This document shows positions 52,068 through 60,450 of a DNA stretch of 64,000 nt, piece by piece. A program made the position numbers and the translations under genes. The notes below the pieces were generated by a model. It had not been told where the DNA came from. It saw only the letters and a program-made list of their open reading frames with translations, and ran no database searches. The stretch is from Clostridia bacterium (GTDB taxonomy: Bacteria; Bacillota; Clostridia; Oscillospirales; CAG-272), in NCBI GenBank assembly GCA_017504405.1, contig JAFVRG010000012.1, positions 42,352 through 106,351 on the forward strand. The letters run 5' to 3'. How positions within the stretch are numbered: the first letter of the stretch is position 1; each line of letters begins with the position of its first letter.

Positions 52068-52245
52068 TAAAAGCTTTGCCAAGTTTCTTGCTTACCATTT
52101 TTACGAAAGTTTTTGCCAAGCTTTTTTCAAAAAGCGACCTGTCTTTTAATTTCCCTTTTACGAAAGTTTTTGCCAAGTTTCTTGCTTGCCCTTTTTACAA
52201 AAGTTTTTGCTAAGCTTTTTTCAAAAAGCGTCTGCTTTCCCCCTG
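52068..52245. repeat. Dispersed GAAAGTTTTTGCYAAGCTTT repeats, cluster 1
   Basis: Four degenerate units start near 52069, 52104, 52161 and 52199, each containing AAGTTTTTGCCAAG or a close variant; two continue as CTTTTTTCAAAAAGCG, which is itself an inverted repeat. The 51991-52293 gap otherwise holds only the rpoC terminator. The same element recurs at 56739-56798. Confidence 0.8.
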
Positions 52246-52293
52246 TGAATATATTTCCTCATTTTTGTAAAAATAAAGAAAGGGGGATTTTGT

Positions 52294-53034
52294 ATGAAAA
52301 TTTTAGATGTCAGAGTAGATTTTGTCGGCATGAACGGTGCGGTAGAAAAGGCTTTCGCCCTTGACGGCGGGTGTATTTTTACGCCGAACGCCGTTATGAT
52401 TGACAGGGCGAGAGGGGACTTCGAGTTTAGAAAAATCCTCAACAGCGCAAGCCTTAATCTGCCCGACAGCTCGGGCGTAACACTCGCTGCCCGTATGCTG
52501 TACGGTCGAAAAGCAGAGAAGGTTTCGGGAGTTGATTTCGGACTTGCCCTTATGCGTGAGTGCGTAAAGAGGGGCGAGGGCGTTTTCCTGCTCGGCGGAA
52601 AAAGCGGAGTTGCCTTGTGTGCGGCAGAGAATTTGCGTAAAAAAATTGACGGGCTGAAAATTGTCGGCACGTGCGACGGCTTTTCCGAGCTGTCGGGAGC
52701 TGCGGAGAGGATACGGGAGAGCGGCGCCCGCTTCGCTCTTGTCTGCCTTGGCTCTCCTATGCAGGAAAAATGGATAGCGGAAAATATGAAAGAATGTCCC
52801 GACTGTGTCTTTATAGGGCTTGGCGGCAGCATTGACGTCTATGCGGGCAGGGTGCGCCGTGCGCCGAAGGCTTTGTCCGCTATCGGACTTGAATGGGCGT
52901 GGAGAATGATGCTCCAACCGAAAAGGCTCAAAAATCTGCCCGCACTTTTCCGCTTTTTCTTTTCGGTTTTTGTACAAAGACGTTCAAAAAGGCGTAAAAG
53001 CAGGGAGAAAAGTAGAAAAATTAAACAAAATTGA
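52294..53034 (+). CDS. WecG/TagA/CpsF-family glycosyltransferase (GT26)
   Basis: 246 residues. FTPNAVMIDRARGD carries the catalytic Asp of TagA, SSGVTLAARMLYG follows, and VCLGSPMQEKWIAEN is the family block. The C-terminal basic tail (residues 225-246, RRSKRRKSREKSRK) probably docks it on the membrane. It adds an N-acetylhexosamine, often ManNAc, to a polyprenyl-linked sugar in teichoic acid or capsule synthesis. Other cell-wall genes are absent around it. Promoter not resolved; the gene follows repeat-rich sequence. Confidence 0.88.
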   Translation: MKILDVRVDFVGMNGAVEKAFALDGGCIFTPNAVMIDRARGDFEFRKILNSASLNLPDSSGVTLAARMLYGRKAEKVSGVDFGLALMRECVKRGEGVFLLGGKSGVALCAAENLRKKIDGLKIVGTCDGFSELSGAAERIRESGARFALVCLGSPMQEKWIAENMKECPDCVFIGLGGSIDVYAGRVRRAPKALSAIGLEWAWRMMLQPKRLKNLPALFRFFFSVFVQRRSKRRKSREKSRKIKQN

Positions 53035-53053
53035 TAAAATTTTCTCAATCTAC

Positions 53054-53082
53054 TTGATAAATTCAAAATAGTGTGCTACAAT
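53054..53082 (+). promoter_or_regulatory. Promoter of gapA
   Basis: TTGATA (53054-53059), TACAAT (53077-53082), 17-bp spacer, 52 bp before the ATG at 53135. Confidence 0.8.
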
Positions 53083-53134
53083 ATAACATTGGTAAATACT
53101 AAAAATAATTTTTTATATTTTGGAGGAAAACAAA

Positions 53135-54154
53135 ATGTCAGTTAAAGTTGCTATTAACGGCTTTGGCCGTATCGGACGTCTTGCATTCAGACAGATGTTC
53201 GGAGCAGAGGGATATGAGGTAGTTGCAATCAACGACCTTACCAGCCCTAAGATGCTCGCTCATCTTCTTAAGTACGACACCGCTCAGGGTAAGTACGCTC
53301 TCGCTGATACCGTATCTGCTGATGACGAGGCAGGCACCATCACCGTTGGCGGTAAGACCCTCAAGATTTATGCAGAGAAGGACGCAGCTAACTGCCCTTG
53401 GGGCGAGCTTGGCGTAGACGTTGTTCTCGAGTGCACAGGCTTCTACTGCTCGAAGGATAAGTCGATGGCACACATCAACGCAGGCGCAAAGAAGGTTGTT
53501 ATTTCTGCTCCCGCAGGTAAGGACCTCAAGACTATCGTTTACAGCGTAAACGAGAACACCCTCACCGCTGATGACCAGATTATTTCCGCAGCATCCTGCA
53601 CCACTAACTGCCTCGCTCCCATGGCTAAGGCACTCAATGATTACGCAGCAATCCAGAGCGGTATCATGACTACCGTTCACGCTTACACAGGCGACCAGAT
53701 GATTCTCGACGGTCCTCACAGAAAGGGTGACCTCCGCCGTGCACGTGCAGGCGCACAGAACATCGTTCCTAACTCCACCGGCGCTGCAAAGGCTATCGGC
53801 CTTGTTATCCCCGAGCTCAATGGCAAGCTCATCGGCTCTGCTCAGAGAGTTCCTACCTGCACCGGTTCTACCACCATTCTCGTTGCAGTTGTTAAGGGTA
53901 AGGACGTTACCGTTGACGGCATCAATGCAGCTATGAAGGCAGCATCCTCTGCATCCTTCGGCTACAACACCGACGAGATTGTATCCTCTGACGTTATCGG
54001 AATGAGCTACGGCTCACTCTTCGATGCAACTCAGACGATGGTTGCTAAGATTGATGACGATACCTATCAGGTTCAGGTTGTTTCTTGGTACGATAACGAG
54101 AACAGCTACACCAGCCAGATGGTTAGAACAATCAAATACTTCGCAGAACTGTAA
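53135..54154 (+). CDS. gapA: Glyceraldehyde-3-phosphate dehydrogenase, type I
   Basis: 339 residues. [17 protein letters not shown] binds NAD+, the catalytic Cys lies in [13 protein letters not shown], and [13 protein letters not shown] ends the catalytic domain. The ATG at 53135 follows TTTTGGAGG. Glycolytic enzyme of the cytosol. It is monocistronic: no pgk or tpi follows, and a dispersed hairpin plus terminator lie downstream. Codon use is strongly biased to a few codons, as expected for a highly expressed gene. Confidence 0.97.
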   Translation: MSVKVAINGFGRIGRLAFRQMFGAEGYEVVAINDLTSPKMLAHLLKYDTAQGKYALADTVSADDEAGTITVGGKTLKIYAEKDAANCPWGELGVDVVLECTGFYCSKDKSMAHINAGAKKVVISAPAGKDLKTIVYSVNENTLTADDQIISAASCTTNCLAPMAKALNDYAAIQSGIMTTVHAYTGDQMILDGPHRKGDLRRARAGAQNIVPNSTGAAKAIGLVIPELNGKLIGSAQRVPTCTGSTTILVAVVKGKDVTVDGINAAMKAASSASFGYNTDEIVSSDVIGMSYGSLFDATQTMVAKIDDDTYQVQVVSWYDNENSYTSQMVRTIKYFAEL

Positions 54155-54161
54155 TCCTGAC

Positions 54162-54239
54162 TTGCGTCTTTTGGTCATATCACGCCCTCGCTTACCTCGG
54201 AGTATTCTATACACCTTCGGTGCGTGATGACGCAATCTG
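54162..54239 (+). repeat. Dispersed structured repeat after gapA
   Basis: A long hairpin: TTGCGTC (54162-54168) with GACGCAA (54229-54235) and ATCACGC (54179-54185) with GCGTGAT (54222-54228). The 3' arm GCGTGATGACGCAATCTG (54222-54239) and the TATTCTATACA loop are shared with the tandem array at 30551-31000. Confidence 0.8.
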
Positions 54240-54296
54240 ACCTAAAACCCGCAGCGTCAGTTGACTCGTGCCTTTTCGCACAACCGAAAACGAAAT

Positions 54297-54320
54297 GCCG
54301 TCCTTTTTGGACGGCTTTTT
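54297..54320 (+). terminator. Terminator downstream of gapA
   Basis: GCCGTCC (54297-54303), loop TTTTT, GGACGGC (54309-54315), then five T. Confidence 0.9.
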
Positions 54321-54356
54321 GTTTTTGCTTAAATGTTAAAATAGTGTTAAATCGTG

Positions 54357-54385
54357 TTGACAAAAATCGAATTGTGCTATATAAT
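54357..54385 (+). promoter_or_regulatory. Promoter of the acyl-CoA ligase gene
   Basis: TTGACA (54357-54362), TATAAT (54380-54385), 17-bp spacer, 32 bp before the ATG. Confidence 0.9.
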
Positions 54386-54417
54386 TGTTTTAATTATAAT
54401 TTAATGAGAGGTTAAAA

Positions 54418-56103
54418 ATGAAAAGAAAGAAGACACAGCGAATTTACACTCCTGCTGAAAATATGAAGCATTATGTGCAAATGCTGGGCGAAAGAGGAGA
54501 TAAGGTTCTTTTCCGCTACTTTGAGGGTAAAGAAATCGTTGATATGAGCTATGGCGAATTCCAGGGCAAGGTTATGGCGTTCGCTGCGGCGCTCGACACG
54601 CTCGGACTTGATAAAAAGCGTGTTGCGATAGTAGGCGAAACCTCGTATCAGTGGGTCAGCGCATACGTTGCGACCCTCGCATCGGGCGGAGTTGCTATTC
54701 CTCTTGATAAGGAGCTTGACATAGATGCTCTCTGCGGATTTCTCGAAATCAGCGAGGCTGAGGTTATTGTATATTCAAAGACCTTTAACGATAAATTTGC
54801 GGATATAATCAAGGAGGGCAAGTACGTTAAGCACTTCGTTCCCATTGATTCCGATACGGTTGCTGACAACGTAATTTCCTACGATAAAATGATTGGGCTG
54901 GGTAAGGCTTCTCTTGCCGAGGGCTATACTCTCCCCGAAACAGACCTCGAAAGGCTTGCAACTATGCTGTTCACGTCGGGTACGACGGGCACGAGCAAGT
55001 GCGTATGGCTGTCCGAGAAAAACACTGTTTCAAGTATGAATGCAGCGTGCGAATGCGTTGAGTTCTTCTATGAGGATACGATAGTTTCCGTGCTTCCCTT
55101 GCACCATACCTATGAGCTTTGCTGTATGCTCGCAGGAATGAATTACGGAATGACGATAGCACTCAACGACTCGATAAAGAAGGTGCTCAAAAACTTCGGC
55201 ACGTTCAGACCCACAGGACTCGTCCTCGTTCCTCTGTTCGTTAATACTATGTATAAGAAAATTATGTCCGAGGCAGAAAAGCAGGGTAAGCTCGGATTTC
55301 TGAAATTCGCAATTAAGCTCTCCCGTTTCCTGCGCAAATTCGGCATAGACCTTCGTTATAAGCTCTTTAAGTCGGTGCGTGACCCGTTCGGCGGCAGACT
55401 CGTGAAGATTGTCTGCGGCGGCGCACCCCTCAACCCTCAGATGGTTAAGGAGTTTGAGGAGTTCGGTATATACATAAGCGAGGGCTACGGCATCACCGAA
55501 TGCTCGCCTCTCGTATCGGTCAGCCCCTATTTTGCACCTAAGTCAGGCTCGGTAGGACCTGCCGTAAACAGCTGTACGGTTAAAATCGACGGTGACGAGG
55601 TCAATGAAAAGGGCTTTGTCAGCGGTGAAATCCTCGTAAAAGGCTCTAACGTTATGATAGGCTACTATAATAACGATGAGGAAAATGAGAAGGTATTTAC
55701 CGAGGACGGTTATTTCAGAACGGGCGATATAGGCTATATGGACGGCGACGGCTATATCTATATCACGGGCAGAAAGAAGTCGGTTATAGTCCTTGAAAAC
55801 GGTAAAAACGTATTCCCCGAGGAAATCGAGGAGTACCTTGAAAACGTAGAGAGCATCGCCGAGAGCGTTGTTGTCGGTCGCACCGACAGCGAGGGCATCG
55901 TAACCCTCACCGCAATCTGCTACCCCGCATACGATAAATTCGACGGTATGACAGAGGATGAATTGCAGGCGAAAATCAGAGCGGATATAGCTCACCTGAA
56001 CAAAAAGCTTGCAGGCTTCAAGCAGATTCGTGATATTGAATTCCGTGACACGGAATTCGAGAAAACGACCTCCCGTAAGATAAAGCGCCACCTCGTTAAG
56101 TAA
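54418..56103 (+). CDS. AMP-forming long-chain acyl-CoA synthetase-like ligase
   Basis: 561 residues of the ANL superfamily. P-loop-like LFTSGTTGTSKCVWLS, EGYGITECSPLVS, the hinge FRTGDIGYMDGDGYIYITGRKKSVIV and the C-terminal lysine region TSRKIKRHL are all present. It activates a carboxylic acid to the adenylate and then a thioester, most like fatty acyl-CoA ligases. It stands alone between its own promoter and terminator, so the acid cannot be named. Confidence 0.88.
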   Translation: MKRKKTQRIYTPAENMKHYVQMLGERGDKVLFRYFEGKEIVDMSYGEFQGKVMAFAAALDTLGLDKKRVAIVGETSYQWVSAYVATLASGGVAIPLDKELDIDALCGFLEISEAEVIVYSKTFNDKFADIIKEGKYVKHFVPIDSDTVADNVISYDKMIGLGKASLAEGYTLPETDLERLATMLFTSGTTGTSKCVWLSEKNTVSSMNAACECVEFFYEDTIVSVLPLHHTYELCCMLAGMNYGMTIALNDSIKKVLKNFGTFRPTGLVLVPLFVNTMYKKIMSEAEKQGKLGFLKFAIKLSRFLRKFGIDLRYKLFKSVRDPFGGRLVKIVCGGAPLNPQMVKEFEEFGIYISEGYGITECSPLVSVSPYFAPKSGSVGPAVNSCTVKIDGDEVNEKGFVSGEILVKGSNVMIGYYNNDEENEKVFTEDGYFRTGDIGYMDGDGYIYITGRKKSVIVLENGKNVFPEEIEEYLENVESIAESVVVGRTDSEGIVTLTAICYPAYDKFDGMTEDELQAKIRADIAHLNKKLAGFKQIRDIEFRDTEFEKTTSRKIKRHLVK

Positions 56104-56145
56104 CGGACTTCGTATTTTATAGATAAGTGAAAATTGCATAAACGA

Positions 56146-56178
56146 CAAGCCTTCCCACACAGGGGAAGGCTTGTTTTT
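56146..56178 (+). terminator. Terminator of the acyl-CoA ligase gene
   Basis: CAAGCCTTCCC (56146-56156) with GGGAAGGCTTG (56163-56173) then five T. Confidence 0.9.
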
Positions 56179-56209
56179 ACATTTTTTGGATAAAATAGCT
56201 TAAAACACC

Positions 56210-56238
56210 TTTACAAATTGCCAAAGCTGTGTTATAAT
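56210..56238 (+). promoter_or_regulatory. Promoter of the structured RNA / AbrB-zinc-finger gene
   Basis: TTTACA (56210-56215), TATAAT (56233-56238), 17-bp spacer. Transcription should begin near 56245, exactly at the 5' strand of the long stem described next. Confidence 0.85.
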
Positions 56239-56244
56239 AATTTT

Positions 56245-56452
56245 GCTAAACAAATCTAATAACAAAATCGGGGTATCTTTCCGTGGGGATGTTATACCTT
56301 CTTTTCTCTTCGCCTTTTAGAATTGGTAAAAATGCAAATTCCACTTGGCGAAGAAGATTGAAAAATATCCTATTTTGTTAAGATTTGTTTAGCAGCAACC
56401 GGAGTTTGCGTTTTTCGGTGCGCCGACCTCGGTTGGTGCACTTTTTATTTTT
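56245..56452 (+). ncRNA. Highly structured leader or small RNA (6S-like rod or riboswitch-type attenuator)
   Basis: A closing stem pairs 56245-56257 with 56381-56393 (13 perfect bp) and 56260-56268 with 56372-56380 (9 perfect bp), bulging two A. Inside are GGTAT/ATACC (56272-56276 with 56294-56298) and a distal rod TCTTCGCC/GGCGAAGA (56307-56314 with 56347-56354) extended by TTTTC/GAAAA and GAATT/AATTC. A rho-independent terminator, GTGCGCCGACC-TC-GGTTGGTGCAC (56418-56441) plus a T tract to 56452, directly precedes the ribosome site of the AbrB gene. CAACC and GAG at 56396-56404 can pair with CTC-GGTTG in the terminator, a possible antiterminator. A rod with a central bubble also recalls 6S RNA. 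The 56104-56461 gap contains only this, its promoter and one terminator. Confidence 0.72.
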
Positions 56453-56461
56453 GGAGGTATT

Positions 56462-56695
56462 ATGCGAAGGATTGATAAGCTTGGTAGAATAGTTATTCCG
56501 TTTGAGCTGAGGCGAAGGTACGGTTTAACGGAGGGGGTAAAGGTAGAATTTCTCGACGCAGGCGAGGGCATCACCGTAAGGTCCTCTGAGCCGTTTTGCA
56601 AGGTGTGTCGCAGTAGGATTTGTGACGGTGCAACGTTCCCACTGTGCGAGGCCTGCATTGCCAAAGCGGCAAAGCGCTATAACGAAAGAAACTAA
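56462..56695 (+). CDS. AbrB-type regulator with C-terminal zinc finger
   Basis: 77 residues. RRIDKLGRIVIPFELRRRYG and VEFLDAGEGITVR form the AbrB swapped-hairpin domain; the second half has CKVCRSRICD and LCEACIAK, a Cys4 treble-clef-like metal site. GGAGG lies six bases before the ATG and directly follows the terminator of the leader, so expression may depend on readthrough. Its own terminator GGGCAGA-GTAT-TCTGCCC lies at 56701-56724. Confidence 0.85.
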   Translation: MRRIDKLGRIVIPFELRRRYGLTEGVKVEFLDAGEGITVRSSEPFCKVCRSRICDGATFPLCEACIAKAAKRYNERN

Positions 56696-56700
56696 CGCAG

Positions 56701-56724
56701 GGGCAGAGTATTCTGCCCTTTTTG
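56701..56724 (+). terminator. Terminator of the AbrB-zinc-finger gene
   Basis: GGGCAGA (56701-56707), loop GTAT, TCTGCCC (56712-56718), then TTTTTGC. Confidence 0.88.
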
Positions 56725-56738
56725 CTTTTCCTTTCTTT

Positions 56739-56798
56739 GAAAGTTTTTGCTAAGCTTTTTTCAAAAAGCGACCTTTATACTTTTTTCAAAAAGCGACC
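56739..56798. repeat. Dispersed GAAAGTTTTTGCYAAGCTTT repeats, cluster 2
   Basis: One full unit (56739-56773) followed by a partial TTTTTTCAAAAAGCGACC copy (56781-56798). Same element as at 52068-52245. Confidence 0.8.
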
Positions 56799-56807
56799 TG
56801 TTTTTTC

Positions 56808-56836
56808 TTGCTTTTCTATCTTATATGTGCTATAAT
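56808..56836 (+). promoter_or_regulatory. Promoter of the rRNA methylase operon
   Basis: TTGCTT (56808-56813), TATAAT (56831-56836), 17-bp spacer, 29 bp before the ATG at 56866. Confidence 0.8.
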
Positions 56837-56865
56837 TCTCTTGATGTTTGTTTTTGGAGGGGAGT

Positions 56866-58296
56866 ATGGAGCTGCCAAAGGCTTTTGCTGACAGAATGGC
56901 CGTCTTGCTTGGCTCGGATTTCGATGCCTTTTTGGCGTCTTATGAAAAGCCGCCTGTGCGAGCCTTGCGTGTAAATCCCCTCAAGATGAGTGCTGAGGAT
57001 TTTGAACGTGTAGCGGATTTTCCGATTGAGCGCATACCGCATATAGACGGGGCGTACACCTTTGAGTGCGAGCATATCGGCTCGCACCCCCTGCATCACA
57101 GCGGAGCAATTTACGTTCAGGAGCCGTCGGCTATGGCGGTGGTTGCCTCGGTTGATATTGAGCGGGACTGGGACGTACTTGACGTCTGCGCCGCACCCGG
57201 GGGCAAGTCCACGCAGGCGGGTACTCAGAACACCGACGGAATTGTCGTTTCCAATGAAATTATAAGCTCCCGTGCCAAGATACTTTTGCAAAATATAGAA
57301 CGTCTCGGGCTCAAAAATTCAGTTGTTATGAATACCGACTCGGAGACACTTGGTAAGACCTTTGACAAACGCTTCGACCTCGTAATCGTCGATGCGCCCT
57401 GCTCGGGCGAGGGTATGATGCGTAAAAACGGGCTGGCAATATCGGAATGGAGCGAGGAAAACGTGCTCGCTTGCGCCGAGAGACAGTTTGAGATACTCGA
57501 AAACATCTATGACACCGTAAAGGGCGGCGGTAGGATGATATATTCCACTTGCACATTTTCGATTGAGGAAAACGAGGGCGTGGTTGACAAATTTCTATCA
57601 CGCCACCCCGATTTTCACCTAATTCCCGTAAAAGCCGAGATTTCCGATATTTCCGCTGACGGAATTTCCTTTGACGGCTGTACGGCAGCCGATATTGCGC
57701 TTTGCCGCCGCTTCTATCCGCATATCAGCGGCGGAGAGGGGCAGTTCCTCGCCCTTTTCGAGAGGGACGGACAGAGCGCACCCGCCCCAAAAAAGCAGGA
57801 GCGCAAGCCCGACGGAAGGCGTGAAGCTGACGGTAAAAGGAACACGCAAGCGACCAAGGCAGAGGCGCAGAAAAACGCCAAAAAGCCGAATGCGCAGGCT
57901 ATGCGTGACACCGACTGCGTGCGTGCATTTTTGCGTGAGTGCCTAGGCAGAGATGATTTCCCCATAGAGCTCCGCCCAGACGGAGCATATATACCCGCCA
58001 TTCCTAGCCTCGGCGAGAGCGGAGTTTTCTCGGCGGGCGTGAAGATTGGAACAGTCCAAAAGGGCAGGGTTATCCCCCACCACCGTTTCTTTATGGCGTA
58101 CGGCGGTGACTTTATAAACAAAATAGAGCTGACACACATTGACGGCGCAGCCGAAAAATACCTGTCGGGCGAAACCTTTGCCGCTTTAGGTGTTAAGGGA
58201 TATGCCGCAGTCACCTATCACGGCGCAGTGCTCGGCGGTGTGAAGGTTGCGGATAATACAGCAAAAAATTATTACCCCAAGGGGTTAAGAAAATAA
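56866..58296 (+). CDS. RsmF/RsmB-family rRNA (cytosine-5) methyltransferase
   Basis: 476 residues. An N-terminal RNA-binding region is followed by the methylase domain: DVCAAPGGKSTQAG binds SAM, DAPCSGEGMMRKN and YSTCTFSIEENEGV supply the two catalytic cysteines of m5C enzymes. Residues about 305-355 are a hydrophilic linker rich in Lys, Arg, Ala and Gln, then a C-terminal PUA-like RsmF domain (AALGVKGYAAVTYHG). The ATG at 56866 has GGAGGGGAG before it. It probably modifies 16S rRNA. It leads a unit with two SGNH hydrolases and a phosphatase. Confidence 0.9.
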   Translation: MELPKAFADRMAVLLGSDFDAFLASYEKPPVRALRVNPLKMSAEDFERVADFPIERIPHIDGAYTFECEHIGSHPLHHSGAIYVQEPSAMAVVASVDIERDWDVLDVCAAPGGKSTQAGTQNTDGIVVSNEIISSRAKILLQNIERLGLKNSVVMNTDSETLGKTFDKRFDLVIVDAPCSGEGMMRKNGLAISEWSEENVLACAERQFEILENIYDTVKGGGRMIYSTCTFSIEENEGVVDKFLSRHPDFHLIPVKAEISDISADGISFDGCTAADIALCRRFYPHISGGEGQFLALFERDGQSAPAPKKQERKPDGRREADGKRNTQATKAEAQKNAKKPNAQAMRDTDCVRAFLRECLGRDDFPIELRPDGAYIPAIPSLGESGVFSAGVKIGTVQKGRVIPHHRFFMAYGGDFINKIELTHIDGAAEKYLSGETFAALGVKGYAAVTYHGAVLGGVKVADNTAKNYYPKGLRK

Positions 58297-58308
58297 GGAG
58301 ACTTTATT

Positions 58309-58947
58309 ATGGAACTTAAAGGCAAAAAGGTTAATTTTCTCGGCGACAGCATAACGCAGGGAGTAGGTGCGTCCACCGCAGAAAATATGTACGTTCAGGT
58401 GTTTGGAAGAATCACTGAAACCGAGGTGCGCAACTACGGCATCAGCGGAACGAGAATTGCAAGACAGCACGGCGACAATCCGTACGGCGAGTGCTACTGC
58501 GACCGCTTTGACAAGATGGATGACGATGCTGACGTTGTCGTTGTTTTCGGCGGTACTAACGACTACGGTCACGGAGATGCGCCCGTAGGTGCGCCCGGTG
58601 ACACCACCCCCGACACCTTCTACGGTGCGTGCGATTTTCTTATGCGCTCTCTGATAGAGAAGTACCCTGCCGCAACGATAGTATTTCTCACGCCCTTCCA
58701 CAGAACGGGAGAGGACCTGCCCTCGGACAGACGCCCCGACGATACTGTGCTCAAAACCTTTGTTGATATAATAGTAAGAATGGCGGAGAAGTATTCTATC
58801 CCCGTTCTCGACCTCTGGAAAATGGGTGGAATTCAGCCCAACGTTGAGGTGAGCAAGGTTACGTATATGCCCGACGGTCTGCACCCCAACGATGCAGGAC
58901 ACGCACTTTTGGCACAGAGATTGGCAGGCTTTTTGAGAGGACTTTGA
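58309..58947 (+). CDS. SGNH/GDSL hydrolase, copy 1
   Basis: 212 residues without signal peptide. The four family blocks are FLGDSITQGVG (Ser), ISGTRIAR (Gly), VFGGTNDYGHG (Asn) and MPDGLHPNDAGH (Asp and His). It is an intracellular esterase, possibly a carbohydrate acetylesterase or lysophospholipase. It lies 12 bp after the rRNA methylase gene and 1 bp before a paralogue. Confidence 0.9.
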   Translation: MELKGKKVNFLGDSITQGVGASTAENMYVQVFGRITETEVRNYGISGTRIARQHGDNPYGECYCDRFDKMDDDADVVVVFGGTNDYGHGDAPVGAPGDTTPDTFYGACDFLMRSLIEKYPAATIVFLTPFHRTGEDLPSDRRPDDTVLKTFVDIIVRMAEKYSIPVLDLWKMGGIQPNVEVSKVTYMPDGLHPNDAGHALLAQRLAGFLRGL

Positions 58948-58948
58948 T

Positions 58949-59572
58949 ATGGAGCTTTCGGGCAAGAAGATAAATTTTCTCGGTGACAGCATCACCTACG
59001 GAGTGGGAGCGAGCTGTGACGAAATGCGTATCCCCGACCTCGTGGCTGGTATGACGGGCGCAGAGGTCCGCAATTACGGCGGCCCCGGCTCGGGCTTTGC
59101 ACGCCCCTGCAACGGCTACGATGAGTTCTGGAAGCGTGTTGACGAGATGGATGCCGACGCCGACGTTATCGTCGTTTTCGGCGGCACTAACGACTTCACC
59201 TCGTCGGTGTTTGCGCTCGGTGACGTCCGTGAGCTAACACCGCAGTCTATATGCGGCGCTATCAACTATACCTTCCGCAAGCTGATGGAGAAATATCCCA
59301 CAGCAACAATAATAGCGCTCACCCCTACGCACAGGTGCTGTGAGGAGGTAAACAGCTACAGCACGGGTGTAACTCTTGCCGAGGTGCGTGACGCAATGCT
59401 CAAAATTTGTGAATACTATTCGGTCCCCGTGATAGATTTGTGGAAGAGCTCCGGTATATACCCCGCTATCACGGCGCAAAGGCAGAGCAAAATGCCCGAC
59501 GGGCTGCATCCGAACGATGCAGGTATGCGTGCGATTGCCTCACGTATAGCAGGCTTGCTTCGCAGTCTGTAA
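58949..59572 (+). CDS. SGNH/GDSL hydrolase, copy 2
   Basis: 207 residues, tandem paralogue of the preceding gene with identical block order: FLGDSITYGVGAS, GGPGSGF, VFGGTNDFTSS and MPDGLHPNDAGM. About half the residues are shared. No signal peptide. Tandem retention suggests related but distinct ester substrates. Confidence 0.9.
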   Translation: MELSGKKINFLGDSITYGVGASCDEMRIPDLVAGMTGAEVRNYGGPGSGFARPCNGYDEFWKRVDEMDADADVIVVFGGTNDFTSSVFALGDVRELTPQSICGAINYTFRKLMEKYPTATIIALTPTHRCCEEVNSYSTGVTLAEVRDAMLKICEYYSVPVIDLWKSSGIYPAITAQRQSKMPDGLHPNDAGMRAIASRIAGLLRSL

Positions 59573-59592
59573 TCAAAAGATAAGGAAATAAA

Positions 59593-60240
59593 ATGAAGAA
59601 TTATAAGGCTGTGTTTTTCGACTTTGACGGCACGCTCGCCGATTCCTCGGAGGGCGTGACGAGGGGAGTTGCGTATACGCTCAGGCGTTACGGCATAGAG
59701 CCGCCGCCTCTATCCGAGCTTACCTGCTTTATCGGGCCGCCGCTCGCCGAGAGCTTTGAGCGTTATTACGGCTTTCCCCGTGAGAGGGGAATGGAGCTCG
59801 AATACGTTTTCCGTGAATATTACGAGAAAACAGGGATATACGAGGCACGCCTGTACGGCGGAATATGCGAGCTGCTCGCCCGCCTGAGGGCTGCGGGAAA
59901 AATCCTCGCAGTAGCGTCCTCAAAGCCCGAAAAGCATATAATGCCCCTGCTCGATTATTTTAAAATAGGTAAATATTTCGACTATATAGGTGCGGCTGAC
60001 GTTGAAAACGGTCTGTCGGAGAAGGCGGATATTGTGAAAAAAACGCTATTCGAGGCAGGTCTGTCGCCGTCCGACTGCCTGATGGTCGGAGATACCGGCT
60101 ACGATATAATCGGCGCTCACGCAAACGGTATGGACTGTGCGGCGGTTTCGTGGGGCTTTGGCTCCCGTGACGAATTTTTACGGCTGGGGGCGGATTTTGT
60201 CGTGGACAGCGCAGAGGAGCTTGAAAAAATGCTCATTTGA
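59593..60240 (+). CDS. HAD-family phosphatase (Gph/PGP-like)
   Basis: 215 residues. HAD motif I FFDFDGTLADS with nucleophile and acid Asp, a helical cap (about 17-85), motif II ASSKPEK, and motif IV VGDTGYDIIGAH. Similar to phosphoglycolate and PpaX-type phosphatases; the substrate cannot be fixed. It follows the SGNH pair by 20 bp. Confidence 0.87.
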   Translation: MKNYKAVFFDFDGTLADSSEGVTRGVAYTLRRYGIEPPPLSELTCFIGPPLAESFERYYGFPRERGMELEYVFREYYEKTGIYEARLYGGICELLARLRAAGKILAVASSKPEKHIMPLLDYFKIGKYFDYIGAADVENGLSEKADIVKKTLFEAGLSPSDCLMVGDTGYDIIGAHANGMDCAAVSWGFGSRDEFLRLGADFVVDSAEELEKMLI

Positions 60241-60304
60241 GTAAAAAAATTCCAAAATTCCTTATAAATATAATAAAAATGTAAAAAATATTTTTGACAA
60301 ACTA

Positions 60305-60450
60305 TTGACAAGTCGTATTGTTAATGATAAAATAAGCTGTAAGTGTGTAAATGGGAGTATTCTGCCCATTTGCATTTTTATGCGTGTATATAGCGGCTGA
60401 ATTTCAGCCGAGTATATAAACATTATAATTTTTAAAGAAGGAGGAGAGAT
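60305..60450 (+). promoter_or_regulatory. rpsL promoter and structured leader
   Basis: TTGACA (60305-60310), TAAAAT (60328-60333), 17-bp spacer. The leader contains an attenuator-like hairpin AAATGGG (60349-60355) / CCCATTT (60365-60371) followed by GCATTTTT, then a perfect CGGCTGAA-T-TTCAGCCG stem (60394-60410) flanked by TATATA arms, before the GAAGGAGGAG ribosome site. This suggests attenuation or autoregulation of the ribosomal operon. Confidence 0.72.

Noticed and set aside
50740..52176. 478-codon minus-strand frame opposite rpoC
   Set aside because: Antisense shadow of a certain gene; it also crosses the rpoC terminator.
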